Shown one piece after another: positions 33,709-43,080 of a DNA stretch of 63,767 nt; position 1 is the first letter of the stretch, and the number at the start of each line of letters is the position of its first letter. Position numbers and translations under genes: made by a program. Below the pieces are notes generated by a model. It saw nothing but the letters and a program-made list of their open reading frames with translations, did no database searches and was not told the DNA's origin. Origin of the DNA: Muribaculaceae bacterium (lineage in GTDB: Bacteria; Bacteroidota; Bacteroidia; Bacteroidales; Muribaculaceae); assembly GCA_023667015.1 (NCBI GenBank), contig JAMPAX010000007.1, forward strand, positions 1 through 63,767, in the 5' to 3' direction.

Positions 33709-35268
33709 ATGGCAAATCAGGAATTGAGCGAACAGGAATTAGTGCGTCGCAAAAGTTTGGAAGCTCTCCGCGAACGCGGTATAGATCCTTATCCCGCAGC
33801 GGAATATATAGTCACCGGCCATTCCGGTGAAATCAAGGAGAATTTCTCCGACGAGGAGGAACAGCCTCGCGAGGTGAGAGTGGCCGGACGTATCATGTCC
33901 CGCCGTATCATGGGTAAGGCTTCTTTCCTCGAACTGCAGGATGGAGAAGGTCGTATTCAAGTTTATGTCAGCCGCGATGACCTCTGCCCCGGTGAGGATA
34001 AGGAGGAATATAATGTAGTATTCAAAAAACTTCTCGATATCGGCGACTTCATCGGCGTAGAGGGTTTCGTGTTCCGCACCCAGATGGGGGAAATCACCGT
34101 TCATGCGAAGAAGATTACCCTCCTCTCGAAGAGTCTCCGTCCTCTTCCTATCGTAAAGATGAAGGATGGCAAGGCCTACGACGCTTTCACCGACCCGGAG
34201 ATGCGCTATCGTCAGCGCTATGTAGATCTCGTGGTCAATAAGGGTGTGAAGGAAATCTTCCTGAAACGTACACGTATGTTCAATTCCATGCGCGAGTTCT
34301 TCAACGCTCATGGCTACGTGGAGGTCGACACACCGGTGCTGCAGTCTATCCCCGGCGGCGCCTCGGCTCGCCCGTTTATCACCCACCACAATACCCTCGA
34401 CATACCTCTATATCTGCGTATTGCCAATGAGCTTTACCTTAAGCGTCTGATCGTTGGTGGTTTCGATGGTGTCTACGAGTTCTCCAGAAACTTCCGCAAC
34501 GAGGGTATGGACCGCACCCACAACCCTGAATTCACCTGCATGGAGATCTATGTCCCCTATAAGGACTACAACTGGATGATGGGCTTCACTGAGAAAATGC
34601 TCGAAAAAATCAGCCTCGACGTCAACGGCACTACCAAAGTGAAGGTCGGCGACAATGAGATAGACTTCAAAGCCCCATATCCGCGAATCACCATGACTCA
34701 GGCTATTCTCGACGCCACCGGCTTCGACATCACCGACAAATCGGAAGAGGAACTTCGCGACTTCTGCAAGAAGAACAATATAGAGGTGGATCCCGCCTGG
34801 GGGAAAGGTAAACTTATCGACGAAATATTCGGCGAGAAATGTGAGGGCACATTCATACAGCCCACCTTCATCACCGACTATCCCATAGAGATGTCACCGC
34901 TGACAAAGCGCCATCGCAACAATCCGGAGCTGACGGAGCGTTTCGAGCTGATGGTCAACGGTAAGGAGCTTGCCAACGCCTATTCTGAGCTCAACGACCC
35001 AATCGACCAGTATGGTCGCTTCGTAGAGCAGATGCGTCTGGCCGACAAGGGAGACGATGAGGCTATGATTATCGACAAGGACTTCATCCGCGCCCTCGAA
35101 TATGGTATGCCGCCGACATCCGGCATGGGTATCGGTATGGACCGCCTGGCAATGTTGCTGACAGGGCAGTCTACGATTCAGGAGGTATTGCTTTTCCCAC
35201 AGATGCGCCCTGAGGTTAAGGCCAAGACTGCTGAGGAGAAGGAAGACGAAAAGGAGGAATCGAAATGA
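33709..35268 (+). CDS. lysS: Lysine-tRNA ligase, class II
   Basis: A 519-residue class II synthetase. An OB-fold anticodon-binding domain (about 55-165: [23 protein letters not shown]) precedes the catalytic core with motif 2 ([20 protein letters not shown]) and motif 3 ([13 protein letters not shown]). The highly charged Glu/Lys tail is short. It overlaps gpsA by 4 bases (ATGA), which suggests translational coupling. Confidence 0.96.
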   Translation: MANQELSEQELVRRKSLEALRERGIDPYPAAEYIVTGHSGEIKENFSDEEEQPREVRVAGRIMSRRIMGKASFLELQDGEGRIQVYVSRDDLCPGEDKEEYNVVFKKLLDIGDFIGVEGFVFRTQMGEITVHAKKITLLSKSLRPLPIVKMKDGKAYDAFTDPEMRYRQRYVDLVVNKGVKEIFLKRTRMFNSMREFFNAHGYVEVDTPVLQSIPGGASARPFITHHNTLDIPLYLRIANELYLKRLIVGGFDGVYEFSRNFRNEGMDRTHNPEFTCMEIYVPYKDYNWMMGFTEKMLEKISLDVNGTTKVKVGDNEIDFKAPYPRITMTQAILDATGFDITDKSEEELRDFCKKNNIEVDPAWGKGKLIDEIFGEKCEGTFIQPTFITDYPIEMSPLTKRHRNNPELTERFELMVNGKELANAYSELNDPIDQYGRFVEQMRLADKGDDEAMIIDKDFIRALEYGMPPTSGMGIGMDRLAMLLTGQSTIQEVLLFPQMRPEVKAKTAEEKEDEKEESK

Positions 35269-36260
35269 ACGGACTCGGAAGGATAGCCGTGGCCGGTGGA
35301 GGCAGCTGGGCCACAGCTCTTGCAAAACTGTTGCTCAACAATTGCGACCGCATAGTCTGGTATATGCATCGCCAAGACCGCATTGACGATTTCATAAAGT
35401 ATCGTCACAACCCGGTGTATCTTTCCGACGTATCTTTCGACACCGCTCGTATCGATTTTACATCAGACATCAACGAAGCATGCAACACTGCCGACACGAT
35501 AGTCGTTGCAGTGCCCTCACCATATTTTAAGAGCATGGCCGATGGTATCACTACCGATATCTCAGCGAAGAATATAGTATCGGCAGTGAAGGGTATCGTC
35601 CCGGACGACAATATGATTGTCACCGAGTATTTCAAACATTTCTTCGGATGTGCCGATTCCTCGATGATGGTCATCGGCGGTCCGTGTCATGCCGAGGAGG
35701 TAGCCCTGGAACGTCTGAGCTATCTGACAGTCGGTAGCCACGACGGGCTGAAAAGTCGCGACTTCGCCTCGCTGATCTCCGGGAAGAAGATGAAGACTAT
35801 CATCTCCGACGACGTAGCGGGCATAGAATATGGTGCAGTGCTGAAGAATGTCTACGCTATCGCCGGAGGTATCATCAACGGCATGAAGGCCGGCGACAAT
35901 TTCATGGCTATGATGGTCTGCAACGCTATCCGCGAAATGGGACGTTTTGTCGACGCCATGGCACCCCTTGATCGCAATATCTGCCGCTCGGCATATCTGG
36001 GCGACCTGCTCGTCACTGCCTACAGTAAATTCTCGCGCAATCATAACTTCGGATCTATGATCGGCAAGGGCTACAGCGTCAAGGCAGCCAAGATGGAGAT
36101 GGCACAGGTTGCCGAAGGATATTATGGCACCAAATGTATCCATGAAATCAACAAAGAAGCAGGCGTAGATATGCCCATACTCAATTGTGTCTATTCCATA
36201 CTCTATGAGAACCTGTCGCCGAAACGAGCTATCGACCGTATCGTAGACACATTCTCTTGA
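35265..36260 (+). CDS. gpsA: Glycerol-3-phosphate dehydrogenase [NAD(P)+]
   Basis: A 331-residue enzyme that makes sn-glycerol-3-phosphate for phospholipids. The dinucleotide motif is [15 protein letters not shown] at the N-terminus; [15 protein letters not shown] and [19 protein letters not shown] carry the substrate and catalytic Lys region. The start overlaps the lysS stop. Length is typical. A heptamer repeat follows directly after the stop. Confidence 0.94.
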   Translation: MNGLGRIAVAGGGSWATALAKLLLNNCDRIVWYMHRQDRIDDFIKYRHNPVYLSDVSFDTARIDFTSDINEACNTADTIVVAVPSPYFKSMADGITTDISAKNIVSAVKGIVPDDNMIVTEYFKHFFGCADSSMMVIGGPCHAEEVALERLSYLTVGSHDGLKSRDFASLISGKKMKTIISDDVAGIEYGAVLKNVYAIAGGIINGMKAGDNFMAMMVCNAIREMGRFVDAMAPLDRNICRSAYLGDLLVTAYSKFSRNHNFGSMIGKGYSVKAAKMEMAQVAEGYYGTKCIHEINKEAGVDMPILNCVYSILYENLSPKRAIDRIVDTFS

Positions 36261-36262
36261 CA

Positions 36263-36297
36263 GGTATGAGGTATGAAATATGAGATGTGAGATGTGA
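36263..36297 (+). repeat. Heptamer tandem array (5 units)
   Basis: Five 7-bp units: GGTATGA twice, AATATGA once and GATGTGA twice, starting 2 bases after the gpsA stop. Confidence 0.8.
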
Positions 36298-36345
36298 AAG
36301 AGAAAAGTAACAAAATATAGGTAAAAAACACTACAGGTAACCATT

Positions 36346-37689
36346 ATGAAGACAATTGATTTGAACATCCGGGACGCCCGCTACTTCGCGGAGTCCAACT
36401 ATAAAGCCAATGAAGCTGAAGCCGTAAAGGCTATGGCTACACTCGATGAAGGCACCGGTGCCGGCAACGATTTTCTCGGTTGGCTCCACTTAGCTTCTGA
36501 GACTCCCACCTCGCTCGTAGAGAGCATCAACAAGACAGCACAGAGATTCCAAAAGAACTGCGAGTATGTAGTATGCATCGGTATCGGTGGGTCATATCTC
36601 GGCTCAAAGGCTGTAATCTCAGCTCTCGACAATAATTTTGAGGCGTTCTACGGCCCACAACCCAACAAGCCCAAAATCCTGTTTGCAGGTCAGAATATCG
36701 GCGAGGTGTATCTCGCCGAACTCCAGTCTTTCCTTAAGGGTAAGAAATTCGGTATCATCGTAATCTCCAAGTCGGGTACCACCACCGAACCCGCTATCGC
36801 CTTCCGTCTGCTCAAGGAGCAACTCGAAGCTCAAGCCGGCAAGGAGGCAGCCAAAGACCTTATCGTGGCTATCACCGATGCCAAGAAAGGAGCACTGCGC
36901 ACCTTGGCCGACAAGGAGGGCTACGAATCTTTTATAATCCCCGACAATGTAGGTGGTCGCTTCTCGGTGTTCACTCCTGTAGGTCTCCTTCCTATCGCTT
37001 GTGCCGGATATGATATCTCCAAGCTATTGGCCGGAGCCGCCGACATGGAGAAAGAAACAGCACATCCCGGACCGGAAAACCCGGTAGAGGTCTACGCCCG
37101 TATGCGCAACGCCTTGTATCAGAGTGGTAAGAAGATAGAGATCCTTGTGAACTACGACCCCAAGCTCCACTACTTCTCAGAATGGTGGAAACAGCTCTAT
37201 GGCGAATCGGAGGGTAAAGCCGGTAAGGGTATCTTCCCGGCCAGTGTAGACTTCACTACCGACCTCCACTCTATGGGACAGTGGATTCAAGATGGAGAAC
37301 GCACAATCTTTGAGACTGTCATCAGCGTGAAGAAACCCTCGATAACTCATCGAGTACCTGAGGATGCAGAAAACCTCGACGGCATCAACTATCTTGCCGG
37401 CAAGCGTATCGACGAGGTCAACAAGATGGCAGAGCTCGGCACCCGTATAGCTCACGTAGATGGTGGAGTGCCCGTGATGCGTCTGGAGATAGATGCCCTC
37501 GATGAGTACACCCTCGGACAACTTATCTACTTCTTCGAGCGCGCCTGTGGAGTCAGTGGCTATATGCTTGGTGTCAACCCCTTCAACCAGCCCGGCGTAG
37601 AGGCCTACAAGCGCAATATGTTCGCACTGCTCGGCAAGCCCGGCTTCGAAAAAGAGACAGAAGCAATCCGGAAAAAAATCAAGAATTGA
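36346..37689 (+). CDS. pgi: Glucose-6-phosphate isomerase
   Basis: A 447-residue enzyme that interconverts glucose-6-phosphate and fructose-6-phosphate. It is the short bacterial form (about 450 residues). Seen: [36 protein letters not shown] and the C-terminal [23 protein letters not shown]. Probably transcribed with or after gpsA; no separate promoter is clear. Decamer array E follows. Confidence 0.95.
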   Translation: MKTIDLNIRDARYFAESNYKANEAEAVKAMATLDEGTGAGNDFLGWLHLASETPTSLVESINKTAQRFQKNCEYVVCIGIGGSYLGSKAVISALDNNFEAFYGPQPNKPKILFAGQNIGEVYLAELQSFLKGKKFGIIVISKSGTTTEPAIAFRLLKEQLEAQAGKEAAKDLIVAITDAKKGALRTLADKEGYESFIIPDNVGGRFSVFTPVGLLPIACAGYDISKLLAGAADMEKETAHPGPENPVEVYARMRNALYQSGKKIEILVNYDPKLHYFSEWWKQLYGESEGKAGKGIFPASVDFTTDLHSMGQWIQDGERTIFETVISVKKPSITHRVPEDAENLDGINYLAGKRIDEVNKMAELGTRIAHVDGGVPVMRLEIDALDEYTLGQLIYFFERACGVSGYMLGVNPFNQPGVEAYKRNMFALLGKPGFEKETEAIRKKIKN

Positions 37690-37698
37690 TTTCAACTC

Positions 37699-37738
37699 GC
37701 TGCAACAAGATGCAACCCGTTGAATCCTGATGTATCCC
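37699..37738 (+). repeat. Decamer repeat array E (4 units)
   Basis: Four 10-bp units in register (GATGCAACCC and GTTGAATCCT types) beginning 9 bases after the pgi stop, with one imperfect 11-base unit before them. Confidence 0.75.
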
Positions 37739-37751
37739 TCAACCCTCAACC

Positions 37752-37794
37752 AAAAAATAATCCTCATTCGAGAAGCGAATGAGGATTATTTTTT
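37752..37794 (+). terminator. Terminator after pgi
   Basis: A perfect 19-bp stem (AAAAAATAATCCTCATTCG and its complement) with loop AGAAG and a terminal T tract. The -7 element of the next gene begins 2 bases later. Confidence 0.88.
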
Positions 37795-37795
37795 C

Positions 37796-37803
37796 TATAT
37801 TTG
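37796..37803 (+). promoter_or_regulatory. -7 element of the Omp28-like gene, next to the start codon
   Basis: TATATTTG ends 5 bases before the ATG at 37809. No TTTG box is seen upstream, where the terminator stem lies. If active, the mRNA would begin at or beside the start codon. Confidence 0.45.
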
Positions 37804-37808
37804 CATCT

Positions 37809-39704
37809 ATGAAAAGATTATTACCCTTCTTGTCGGCCTTGGTGCTGACATGCTCAGCTTTTGCCGATGATGGCAATTTCGCTACCGTTGACTATTCTTT
37901 TACCGGGGATGCTGACTATTCTTTTTCCGGTCCGGGGCGTCCGGGACAACAGGATGTCGCTATGCTGATCAATGACCCTACTCTTGTGGGCGCTCGCATC
38001 GTGGGCGTAAGAATTCCGCTGGGACCTAACCGCGGCCTGCTCGCTGAGGATTGCTCCGTATGGGGTGCCTCAGAATTGACTCTTTCTGAGGATGGCGAGA
38101 ATGTAGCCGATATCTTCAGCGTAGAGACCAAAATTATAGGCGCGCCGGTGCTCCGAAGCTCCGAGACTCCTGAGGTGCCACCCTCAATCTCCGTAGATTT
38201 CTCCTCTCCGATTATTATACCCATCGGAGGTCTATACTTGGGATATTCCCTTACTGTCACTCAGCTCTACCAGTATTCGCTAAAATTTCCACATGCCGTA
38301 GCGCCGACCGATAAAAGTAATGGTTTCTTCCTGCATGCTCCGGCGTTGTCGCAATATGTTGAATGGACACCATACGGTGTCCAAAATGGCGTGGGATTGG
38401 CAATGACCATCATCATAGAAATTCCTCAAGATGAGAATGCCGCTACTATTGCCCTGACCTCAGATGCCTACTCACTTCCCGGAACCCCGACAACCGTAGA
38501 TGCTCTGATCACCAATCATGGCACTTCTGAAGTATCTTCCCTCGAATATATTGTAGACTTCGAGGATGGAGAACATGTAGGTCCTCTCTCTTACAGCTTA
38601 GATGACAATCATATATCCTCTGCATATGCTTCCGAGGCTTTAGTGAAATTGCCGATACCGGCTCGTAATGATATGGGTGAACATCTCTTTACGGTAACCT
38701 TGACAGGGATTAATTCAAAGCCTAATACAGACATGTTTACAACTGCTTCTGCATTCTTGAATGTGATCGACTTTATGCCTGTCACCCGACCGCTGATGGA
38801 GGAATATACCGGCTTTTGGTGTGCCGCCTGTCCCTCAGCCTACGTCACTCTTCTGCAGATGCATGACTACGACCCTGATCTCATTGCAATCTCTATTCAT
38901 AATAAAGATAAGATAGCCACCGTCACTCCCGACAAGTATCCTTTCCATATCTCCGGATATCCCTCCATCCATGTCAATAGAAAGACAACTCGCGGAGCTT
39001 CCATGTCTCTGACTGAGGTGTGGGACTATGAGCGCGCTCAACTCGCCCCGGCAGCTATCGAGGTTAATGCCGAATGGTGCGATGATGAACAGACCCATAT
39101 CAAGGCTACTGCTACAGCTCGCTTTATCGACCCCCATTCTGAGGCCGACTATCGAATAGCCTTCTGCCTTATCGGCAACGGACTGACCAGCCCCGACTGG
39201 GGTCAGCGAAACGACTACGCCGGAAATACAAATTTAACAGGACCTTACTGGGATATCTTCACTAATGCCGATCGCGAAGTGAAGGGCCTCGTCTACGATG
39301 ACGTTGCTCTTATCTATCCCTCACTGCAAGGAGAGGCGGGGTCAATACCCTCAGAAATTGAACGCGGCAAGTTTTACTCAGCGTCTTATGAATTTGACCT
39401 TGCCGATGCTACTTGCAACGATACTACCAACTCTAATTATGGTGTCAACCTCGTCCAAGACAAGAGCAAACTGCGAGTCATTGCCATGGTCTATGATGCT
39501 AAGACAGCGAAAGTAGTAAACTCTACTATCACCGACTTTATGCAGACTTCCGGTGTGGAGACTGTAGGCGAGGAGAATCATGTAGTGGCTACAGAATATT
39601 ATGACCTGCAAGGCATAAAATATTCAGAACGACCTTCTTCCGGATTGTATATACTGGTGGAGCGGCGAGCTGACGGAAGCACTACTGCAAGAAAGTTGCA
39701 CTAA
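37809..39704 (+). CDS. Secreted Omp28-like protein with thioredoxin-like domain and sorting-like tail
   Basis: A 631-residue exported protein. The ATG at 37809 is chosen over 37779, which lies inside the terminator stem; it gives a good signal peptide (LVLTCSAFA). The N-terminal half is beta-rich. At about residues 325-420 is the Omp28-type region MEEYTGFWCAACPSAYVTLL, with a CAAC pair in the position of the thioredoxin CxxC, then SGYPSIHV with the cis-Pro. It ends with a sorting-like tail (YYDLQG, then SGLYILVERR). Omp28-related proteins are outer-membrane or secreted proteins of unclear role; a disulphide-related function is possible. The gene stands alone between two terminators. Confidence 0.78.
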   Translation: MKRLLPFLSALVLTCSAFADDGNFATVDYSFTGDADYSFSGPGRPGQQDVAMLINDPTLVGARIVGVRIPLGPNRGLLAEDCSVWGASELTLSEDGENVADIFSVETKIIGAPVLRSSETPEVPPSISVDFSSPIIIPIGGLYLGYSLTVTQLYQYSLKFPHAVAPTDKSNGFFLHAPALSQYVEWTPYGVQNGVGLAMTIIIEIPQDENAATIALTSDAYSLPGTPTTVDALITNHGTSEVSSLEYIVDFEDGEHVGPLSYSLDDNHISSAYASEALVKLPIPARNDMGEHLFTVTLTGINSKPNTDMFTTASAFLNVIDFMPVTRPLMEEYTGFWCAACPSAYVTLLQMHDYDPDLIAISIHNKDKIATVTPDKYPFHISGYPSIHVNRKTTRGASMSLTEVWDYERAQLAPAAIEVNAEWCDDEQTHIKATATARFIDPHSEADYRIAFCLIGNGLTSPDWGQRNDYAGNTNLTGPYWDIFTNADREVKGLVYDDVALIYPSLQGEAGSIPSEIERGKFYSASYEFDLADATCNDTTNSNYGVNLVQDKSKLRVIAMVYDAKTAKVVNSTITDFMQTSGVETVGEENHVVATEYYDLQGIKYSERPSSGLYILVERRADGSTTARKLH

Positions 39705-39739
39705 ATTGTAAAAATTTAAAAATTATTAATACCCTTGGG

Positions 39740-39771
39740 TTTGGCAGAGGGTAAAATCCGCTCTAACTTTG
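39740..39771 (+). promoter_or_regulatory. Promoter of recA
   Basis: TTTG (39740-39743), 20 bases, TAACTTTG (39764-39771): a perfect match. Leader about 40 bases. No obvious SOS-box palindrome was seen. Confidence 0.8.
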
Positions 39772-39817
39772 CAGTGTAAAAAATAAGAAACATCAATCGA
39801 AATAAAAAACACAATAT

Positions 39818-40969
39818 ATGGCAGCAAAGAAAAAGACAATAGCCGGCAAGGCCGGACGTATCAGCGACCGAGAGGAGAAGCTGAAAGCATTAGGTGTGAC
39901 GATGGAGCATCTCGAGAAGGATTTTGGCAGCGGAGCCATCATGCGTCTTGGGGATGACAATGTGCAGGATGTAGAGACAATCTCCACCGGCTCCATTGGT
40001 CTGGACTTCGCCTTAGGTGTGGGTGGGGTGCCACGTGGCCGAATCACAGAGATCTACGGACCGGAATCGTCCGGTAAGACTACTCTGGCGATCCATATTA
40101 TTGCCGAGGCTCAGAAGCAGGGAGGTATCTGCGCCATCATCGATGCAGAGCACGCCTTCGACCGATTCTATGCTGAGAAGCTCGGAGTAGATGTCAACAA
40201 TCTATGGATTGCGCAGCCCGACAATGGGGAGCAGGCTCTTGACATTGCCGAGCAGCTGATAAACTCAGGAGCTATCGACGTGTTGGTAGTAGACTCCGTA
40301 GCTGCGCTGACGCCGAAGGCTGAGATAGAAGGAGAGATGGGCGATAAGAATGTAGGTCTGCACGCACGTCTGATGTCGCAAGCAATGCGCAAGCTGACAG
40401 GCACCATCTCGCGCACCCGCACATGCTGCATATTTATCAACCAGATTCGCGAGAAGATCGGACTGATGTTCGGTAATCCCGAGACTACCACAGGTGGCAA
40501 CGCTTTAAAATTCTATAGTTCCGTGCGCCTTGAGATCCGCACCGGCCAGCTGATCAAGGATGGTGAGGAAGCAATCGGACGCATCGCCAAAGTAAAAGTT
40601 GTGAAAAACAAAGTAGCGCCTCCGTTTATGAAGGCGGAATTCGACCTGATGTTCGGCGAGGGAATCTCCAAGACCGGCGAGATTGTCGATTTAGGAGTAA
40701 ACCTCGGCGTCATCAAGAAGAGTGGAGCCTGGTTTAGCTACAACGGTACGAAGCTCGGCCAGGGACGCGACGCTGTGAAGCGTATGCTCGCCGACAATGA
40801 GGAGCTGTCGGAAGAACTGACAGCACAGATAATGGAGAAGCTTCAGGCAGGAAGGAAGGGGGGACGCCCCGGCACAGTAGGCAGAGACGACGAGAGTCCG
40901 ACAGCCGAAGAAACTCCCGACACCTCCGACACCTTCACCGACGACTTCGACGTAGAAATCGAAGACTAA
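39818..40969 (+). CDS. recA: Recombinase RecA
   Basis: A 383-residue ATP-dependent strand-exchange protein central to recombination and the SOS response. Walker [10 protein letters not shown], Walker [13 protein letters not shown]1/L2 regions and [16 protein letters not shown] are all present. The C-terminus (from about 345) is strongly acidic, as usual. Own promoter and own terminator. Confidence 0.98.
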   Translation: MAAKKKTIAGKAGRISDREEKLKALGVTMEHLEKDFGSGAIMRLGDDNVQDVETISTGSIGLDFALGVGGVPRGRITEIYGPESSGKTTLAIHIIAEAQKQGGICAIIDAEHAFDRFYAEKLGVDVNNLWIAQPDNGEQALDIAEQLINSGAIDVLVVDSVAALTPKAEIEGEMGDKNVGLHARLMSQAMRKLTGTISRTRTCCIFINQIREKIGLMFGNPETTTGGNALKFYSSVRLEIRTGQLIKDGEEAIGRIAKVKVVKNKVAPPFMKAEFDLMFGEGISKTGEIVDLGVNLGVIKKSGAWFSYNGTKLGQGRDAVKRMLADNEELSEELTAQIMEKLQAGRKGGRPGTVGRDDESPTAEETPDTSDTFTDDFDVEIED

Positions 40970-41006
40970 AAAAACAAAGGCCGCTCATACGGCCTTTGTT
41001 TTTTTT
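40969..41006 (+). terminator. Terminator of recA
   Basis: AAAACAAAGGCCG pairs with CGGCCTTTGTTTT around CTCATA; an A run precedes and a T run follows. It starts at the recA stop codon. Confidence 0.9.
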
Positions 41007-41009
41007 GTT

Positions 41010-41037
41010 GATGGCTGATGGTTTATGGTTTATGGTT
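41010..41037 (+). repeat. Heptamer tandem array (4 units)
   Basis: Four 7-bp units of the GATGGTT/TATGGTT type, passing without a break into decamer array F. Confidence 0.75.
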
Positions 41038-41057
41038 GATGAATCTTGATGCAACAT
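41038..41057 (+). repeat. Decamer repeat array F (2 units)
   Basis: GATGAATCTT and GATGCAACAT in register, the shortest array of the family, downstream of recA. The rest of the gene-free stretch 40970-41348 holds two terminators, this repeat and a dispersed hairpin (41293-41344); nothing else was seen. Confidence 0.55.
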
Positions 41058-41070
41058 AAGACTTATAGAG

Positions 41071-41108
41071 AAAAAAGCGGAAGAGTAATGAACTCTTCCG
41101 CTTTTTTT
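41071..41108. terminator. Second terminator, bidirectional
   Basis: AAAAAAGCGGAAGAG pairs with CTCTTCCGCTTTTTT around a 7-base loop. The A and T tracts serve both recA read-through and the minus-strand gene at 41349. Confidence 0.85.
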
Positions 41109-41292
41109 GCGGTTATATATGCAGACAGAAAAGGTAAAAATTTTAATGGTAAAAATGAGCCTTCGGGGTTTGACGTTATCAATAGGTGTGGAGAGAATGG
41201 ATACGTCAGATTCTGAGGGCTTCTTTAATTCCCAATAGCCCCTCTCCAAAGGACTTCTTTAAGCCCCGGAACTTCTATCCAAATGACCTCAG

Positions 41293-41344
41293 CGTCTCTG
41301 CCTCCATCCATCCCCCTATGGGTAGGGTCGGGTAGGGGCTTCGG
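41293..41344 (+). repeat. Dispersed GTCTCTG...CTTCGGG hairpin repeat, copy 3
   Basis: GTCTCTGCCTCC, a C-rich and G-rich imperfect hairpin around CTATG, and AGGGGCTTCGGG. It ends 5 bases before the stop of the 41349-41810 gene. Confidence 0.65.
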
Positions 41345-41348
41345 GACG

Positions 41349-41810
41349 TTAATCTTCGTAGTTTTCGATTAGACGTTCGCGAGCTGTCTTGCAGATATAG
41401 ATGAAGTCTTCAAACAATCGCTCGTATTGAGCCACGGAGGAGATGGCCTGTACGCATCCATAGCTTACGGTGGTTGTGGATACGTTGATTCTGACGAATT
41501 TCAAGCTCTTCTGCGCGGTGTTGGCGGCTTCTAAAACGTTGTGGCGGTTGGTGTCTTCGATTCCCATTACGCCATAGGTTTCTACGTAGAATTCGTCACC
41601 GTATTTCTCAATAGACACGTAATAAGACTTACCTTCATATTTGAACTTGATATCTCCGTCGGAGTCAATCTCGGGAGAATATCCCTGCGAGCGGAGGTAG
41701 TTCTGAATGTTGTTGCGCAGTGTCAGTCCGCGTCCCGTCAGTTCGTCAGATGCCTGAGAGGTGAAAATAGTGGCGATGACAGCCATTATTATAAAAAGAA
41801 TCTTCTTCAT
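41349..41810 (-). CDS. Small secreted protein, possibly YbjN-like
   Basis: A 153-residue protein. The start at 41810 gives a signal peptide (MKKILFIIMAVIATIFTSQAS); the longer frame adds an unlikely N-terminus upstream of a promoter-like site. The mature part has helix, then strands SPEIDSDGDIKFKYEGKSYYVSIEKY, then helices, a layout like the YbjN/chaperone-like fold (low confidence). Exported function unknown. It is the last gene of the minus-strand kinase-phosphatase region but is probably transcribed separately, because a hairpin and a -7 element lie in the 100-base gap upstream. Confidence 0.65.
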   Translation of the reverse strand: MKKILFIIMAVIATIFTSQASDELTGRGLTLRNNIQNYLRSQGYSPEIDSDGDIKFKYEGKSYYVSIEKYGDEFYVETYGVMGIEDTNRHNVLEAANTAQKSLKFVRINVSTTTVSYGCVQAISSVAQYERLFEDFIYICKTARERLIENYED

Positions 41811-41869
41811 ATTCTGTGATTTATAAAATTTAAGGGATTTGTTACGGGTGTTCTCTATACTCTTAATTC

Positions 41870-41877
41870 CAAATATA
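41870..41877 (-). promoter_or_regulatory. -7 element for the small secreted protein
   Basis: TATATTTG on the minus strand, directly after a hairpin, 59 bases before the ATG at 41810. The -33 box is not recognisable. Confidence 0.4.
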
Positions 41878-41898
41878 CCAAGGCGCATTGCGCCTTGG
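41878..41898. terminator. Hairpin after the 41911 gene
   Basis: CCAAGGCGC pairs with GCGCCTTGG across a 3-base loop, 12 bases after the stop of the minus-strand gene 41911-43062. The T-rich side is on the plus strand, so termination on the minus strand is not certain. Confidence 0.55.
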
Positions 41899-41910
41899 TT
41901 TCTTGAGAAA

Positions 41911-43062
41911 TTAGGGATTGCCTATGGTGAAGTGGAAGTATTCTGAATATTCCGTCTTGTCGTCCATAGTGTTGTCTTCTACTCGGACTACAAATTTTAA
42001 CTCTGCATCGCTGGCATGTATCTGGTCATTTGGTATGAAGAGTACGAAGTCTCCAAAGTGGGAGTTATCGTAGATGACCTTCTCTGTCTTGAAAACGCAG
42101 ACCTGCCCGTCGACTGTGCAATAGCTGTCATCTACATCTTTGAGGGAGGTGTCGTCTTCATAATAGAAGTAGGCGGCTACATAGACTTCATGGTCTTTCA
42201 TCCCTACGGCATTGAAGTCTACATGGATCTTCATACCTTTAACACCATCGATCCACTGGTTGTGGTCCACCCACATCTTATTAATCTGAATATAACGATT
42301 GCTATCTACTACCGGGGAGTCATCATCAGCAACGCCTTCGATGGTGAAGGTGCCCGATGTCAGTTTCCTACTCCCTTGCCAAATCTCTACTCTCCAGTCT
42401 CCGTCGTAGTATACACCGCCGGTGCTATTGCCCCAGCCGTGCATCAACAGGGAATTGCTGCCGGATTTCAGATTCTGTTCCGCATCGTAGGTTTTACCGT
42501 TGCTGCCGAAGAGTTCTCCCGAGGGTGTGTAAATCTTGACTGTGAAGGTAACTTCGGTATCCTTGGTAAGACCTTCGTAGTAGATTTTGGGGCAGATGTA
42601 TTGTACGTCATCAAAATAGAAGTAGAAGCCAGGGCCGGAGATAATGTTCTCATCAACGTCGGTATTGCAGAAGGAGATATCAGTAATCCGCAGTTTCGAC
42701 AGTCCACTTTGTGGCGAGGGCGATATCGGCGTGGAGGGCTTGACTTTGGGCATCTTTGATCCTCCGGCAACGTCGCCTCCACCGGCAGATGGTTTCTTCT
42801 TGGCAGCCAGCTGTTTCTTTTTCGCAGCGCATTTATTGATACCATTTTGGATGGTTTTCTCATGTTTGGCGGCACTATATCCCGGCACTTTTCTTGCCGA
42901 AGCATACTTTGCAGCGGCCTTGTCGCAGGCTGCCGGCGTGGTGGCTGTCGACAGCATATAGTTGGCGCTGGCGATGACTTGCTGTACTGTCTGTACCTTC
43001 ACGGCTGTGGCCTGACTGAAGGTCACCATCAGCGCTATCATTATCAATATTACACGTTTCAT
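41911..43062 (-). CDS. Secreted protein of unknown function in the kinase locus
   Basis: I do not recognise this 383-residue protein. It has a signal peptide (about 1-20, ends QATA), a helical Ala/Lys-rich segment (about 22-95, including AAKKKQLAAKKK), a Pro/Ser linker, and two probable beta-sandwich domains (about 130-250 and 260-383; the first has GDWRVEIWQGSRKLTSGTF, the second EVYVAAYFYYEDDTSL). It starts 18 bases after the stop of the membrane kinase gene, so the two are probably co-transcribed. A periplasmic partner or readout of that kinase's outer domain is possible (inference). Confidence 0.65.
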   Translation of the reverse strand: MKRVILIMIALMVTFSQATAVKVQTVQQVIASANYMLSTATTPAACDKAAAKYASARKVPGYSAAKHEKTIQNGINKCAAKKKQLAAKKKPSAGGGDVAGGSKMPKVKPSTPISPSPQSGLSKLRITDISFCNTDVDENIISGPGFYFYFDDVQYICPKIYYEGLTKDTEVTFTVKIYTPSGELFGSNGKTYDAEQNLKSGSNSLLMHGWGNSTGGVYYDGDWRVEIWQGSRKLTSGTFTIEGVADDDSPVVDSNRYIQINKMWVDHNQWIDGVKGMKIHVDFNAVGMKDHEVYVAAYFYYEDDTSLKDVDDSYCTVDGQVCVFKTEKVIYDNSHFGDFVLFIPNDQIHASDAELKFVVRVEDNTMDDKTEYSEYFHFTIGNP

Positions 43063-43080
43063 ATTATATAAGGTGTGGGG

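Noticed and set aside
37779..37808. Longer start for the Omp28-like protein
   Set aside because: The ATG is inside the terminator stem after pgi; the start at 37809 gives the signal peptide.
42016..42759. 247-residue plus-strand frame opposite the secreted protein 41911-43062
   Set aside because: Lacks motifs; the minus-strand frame has a signal peptide and an operon context.
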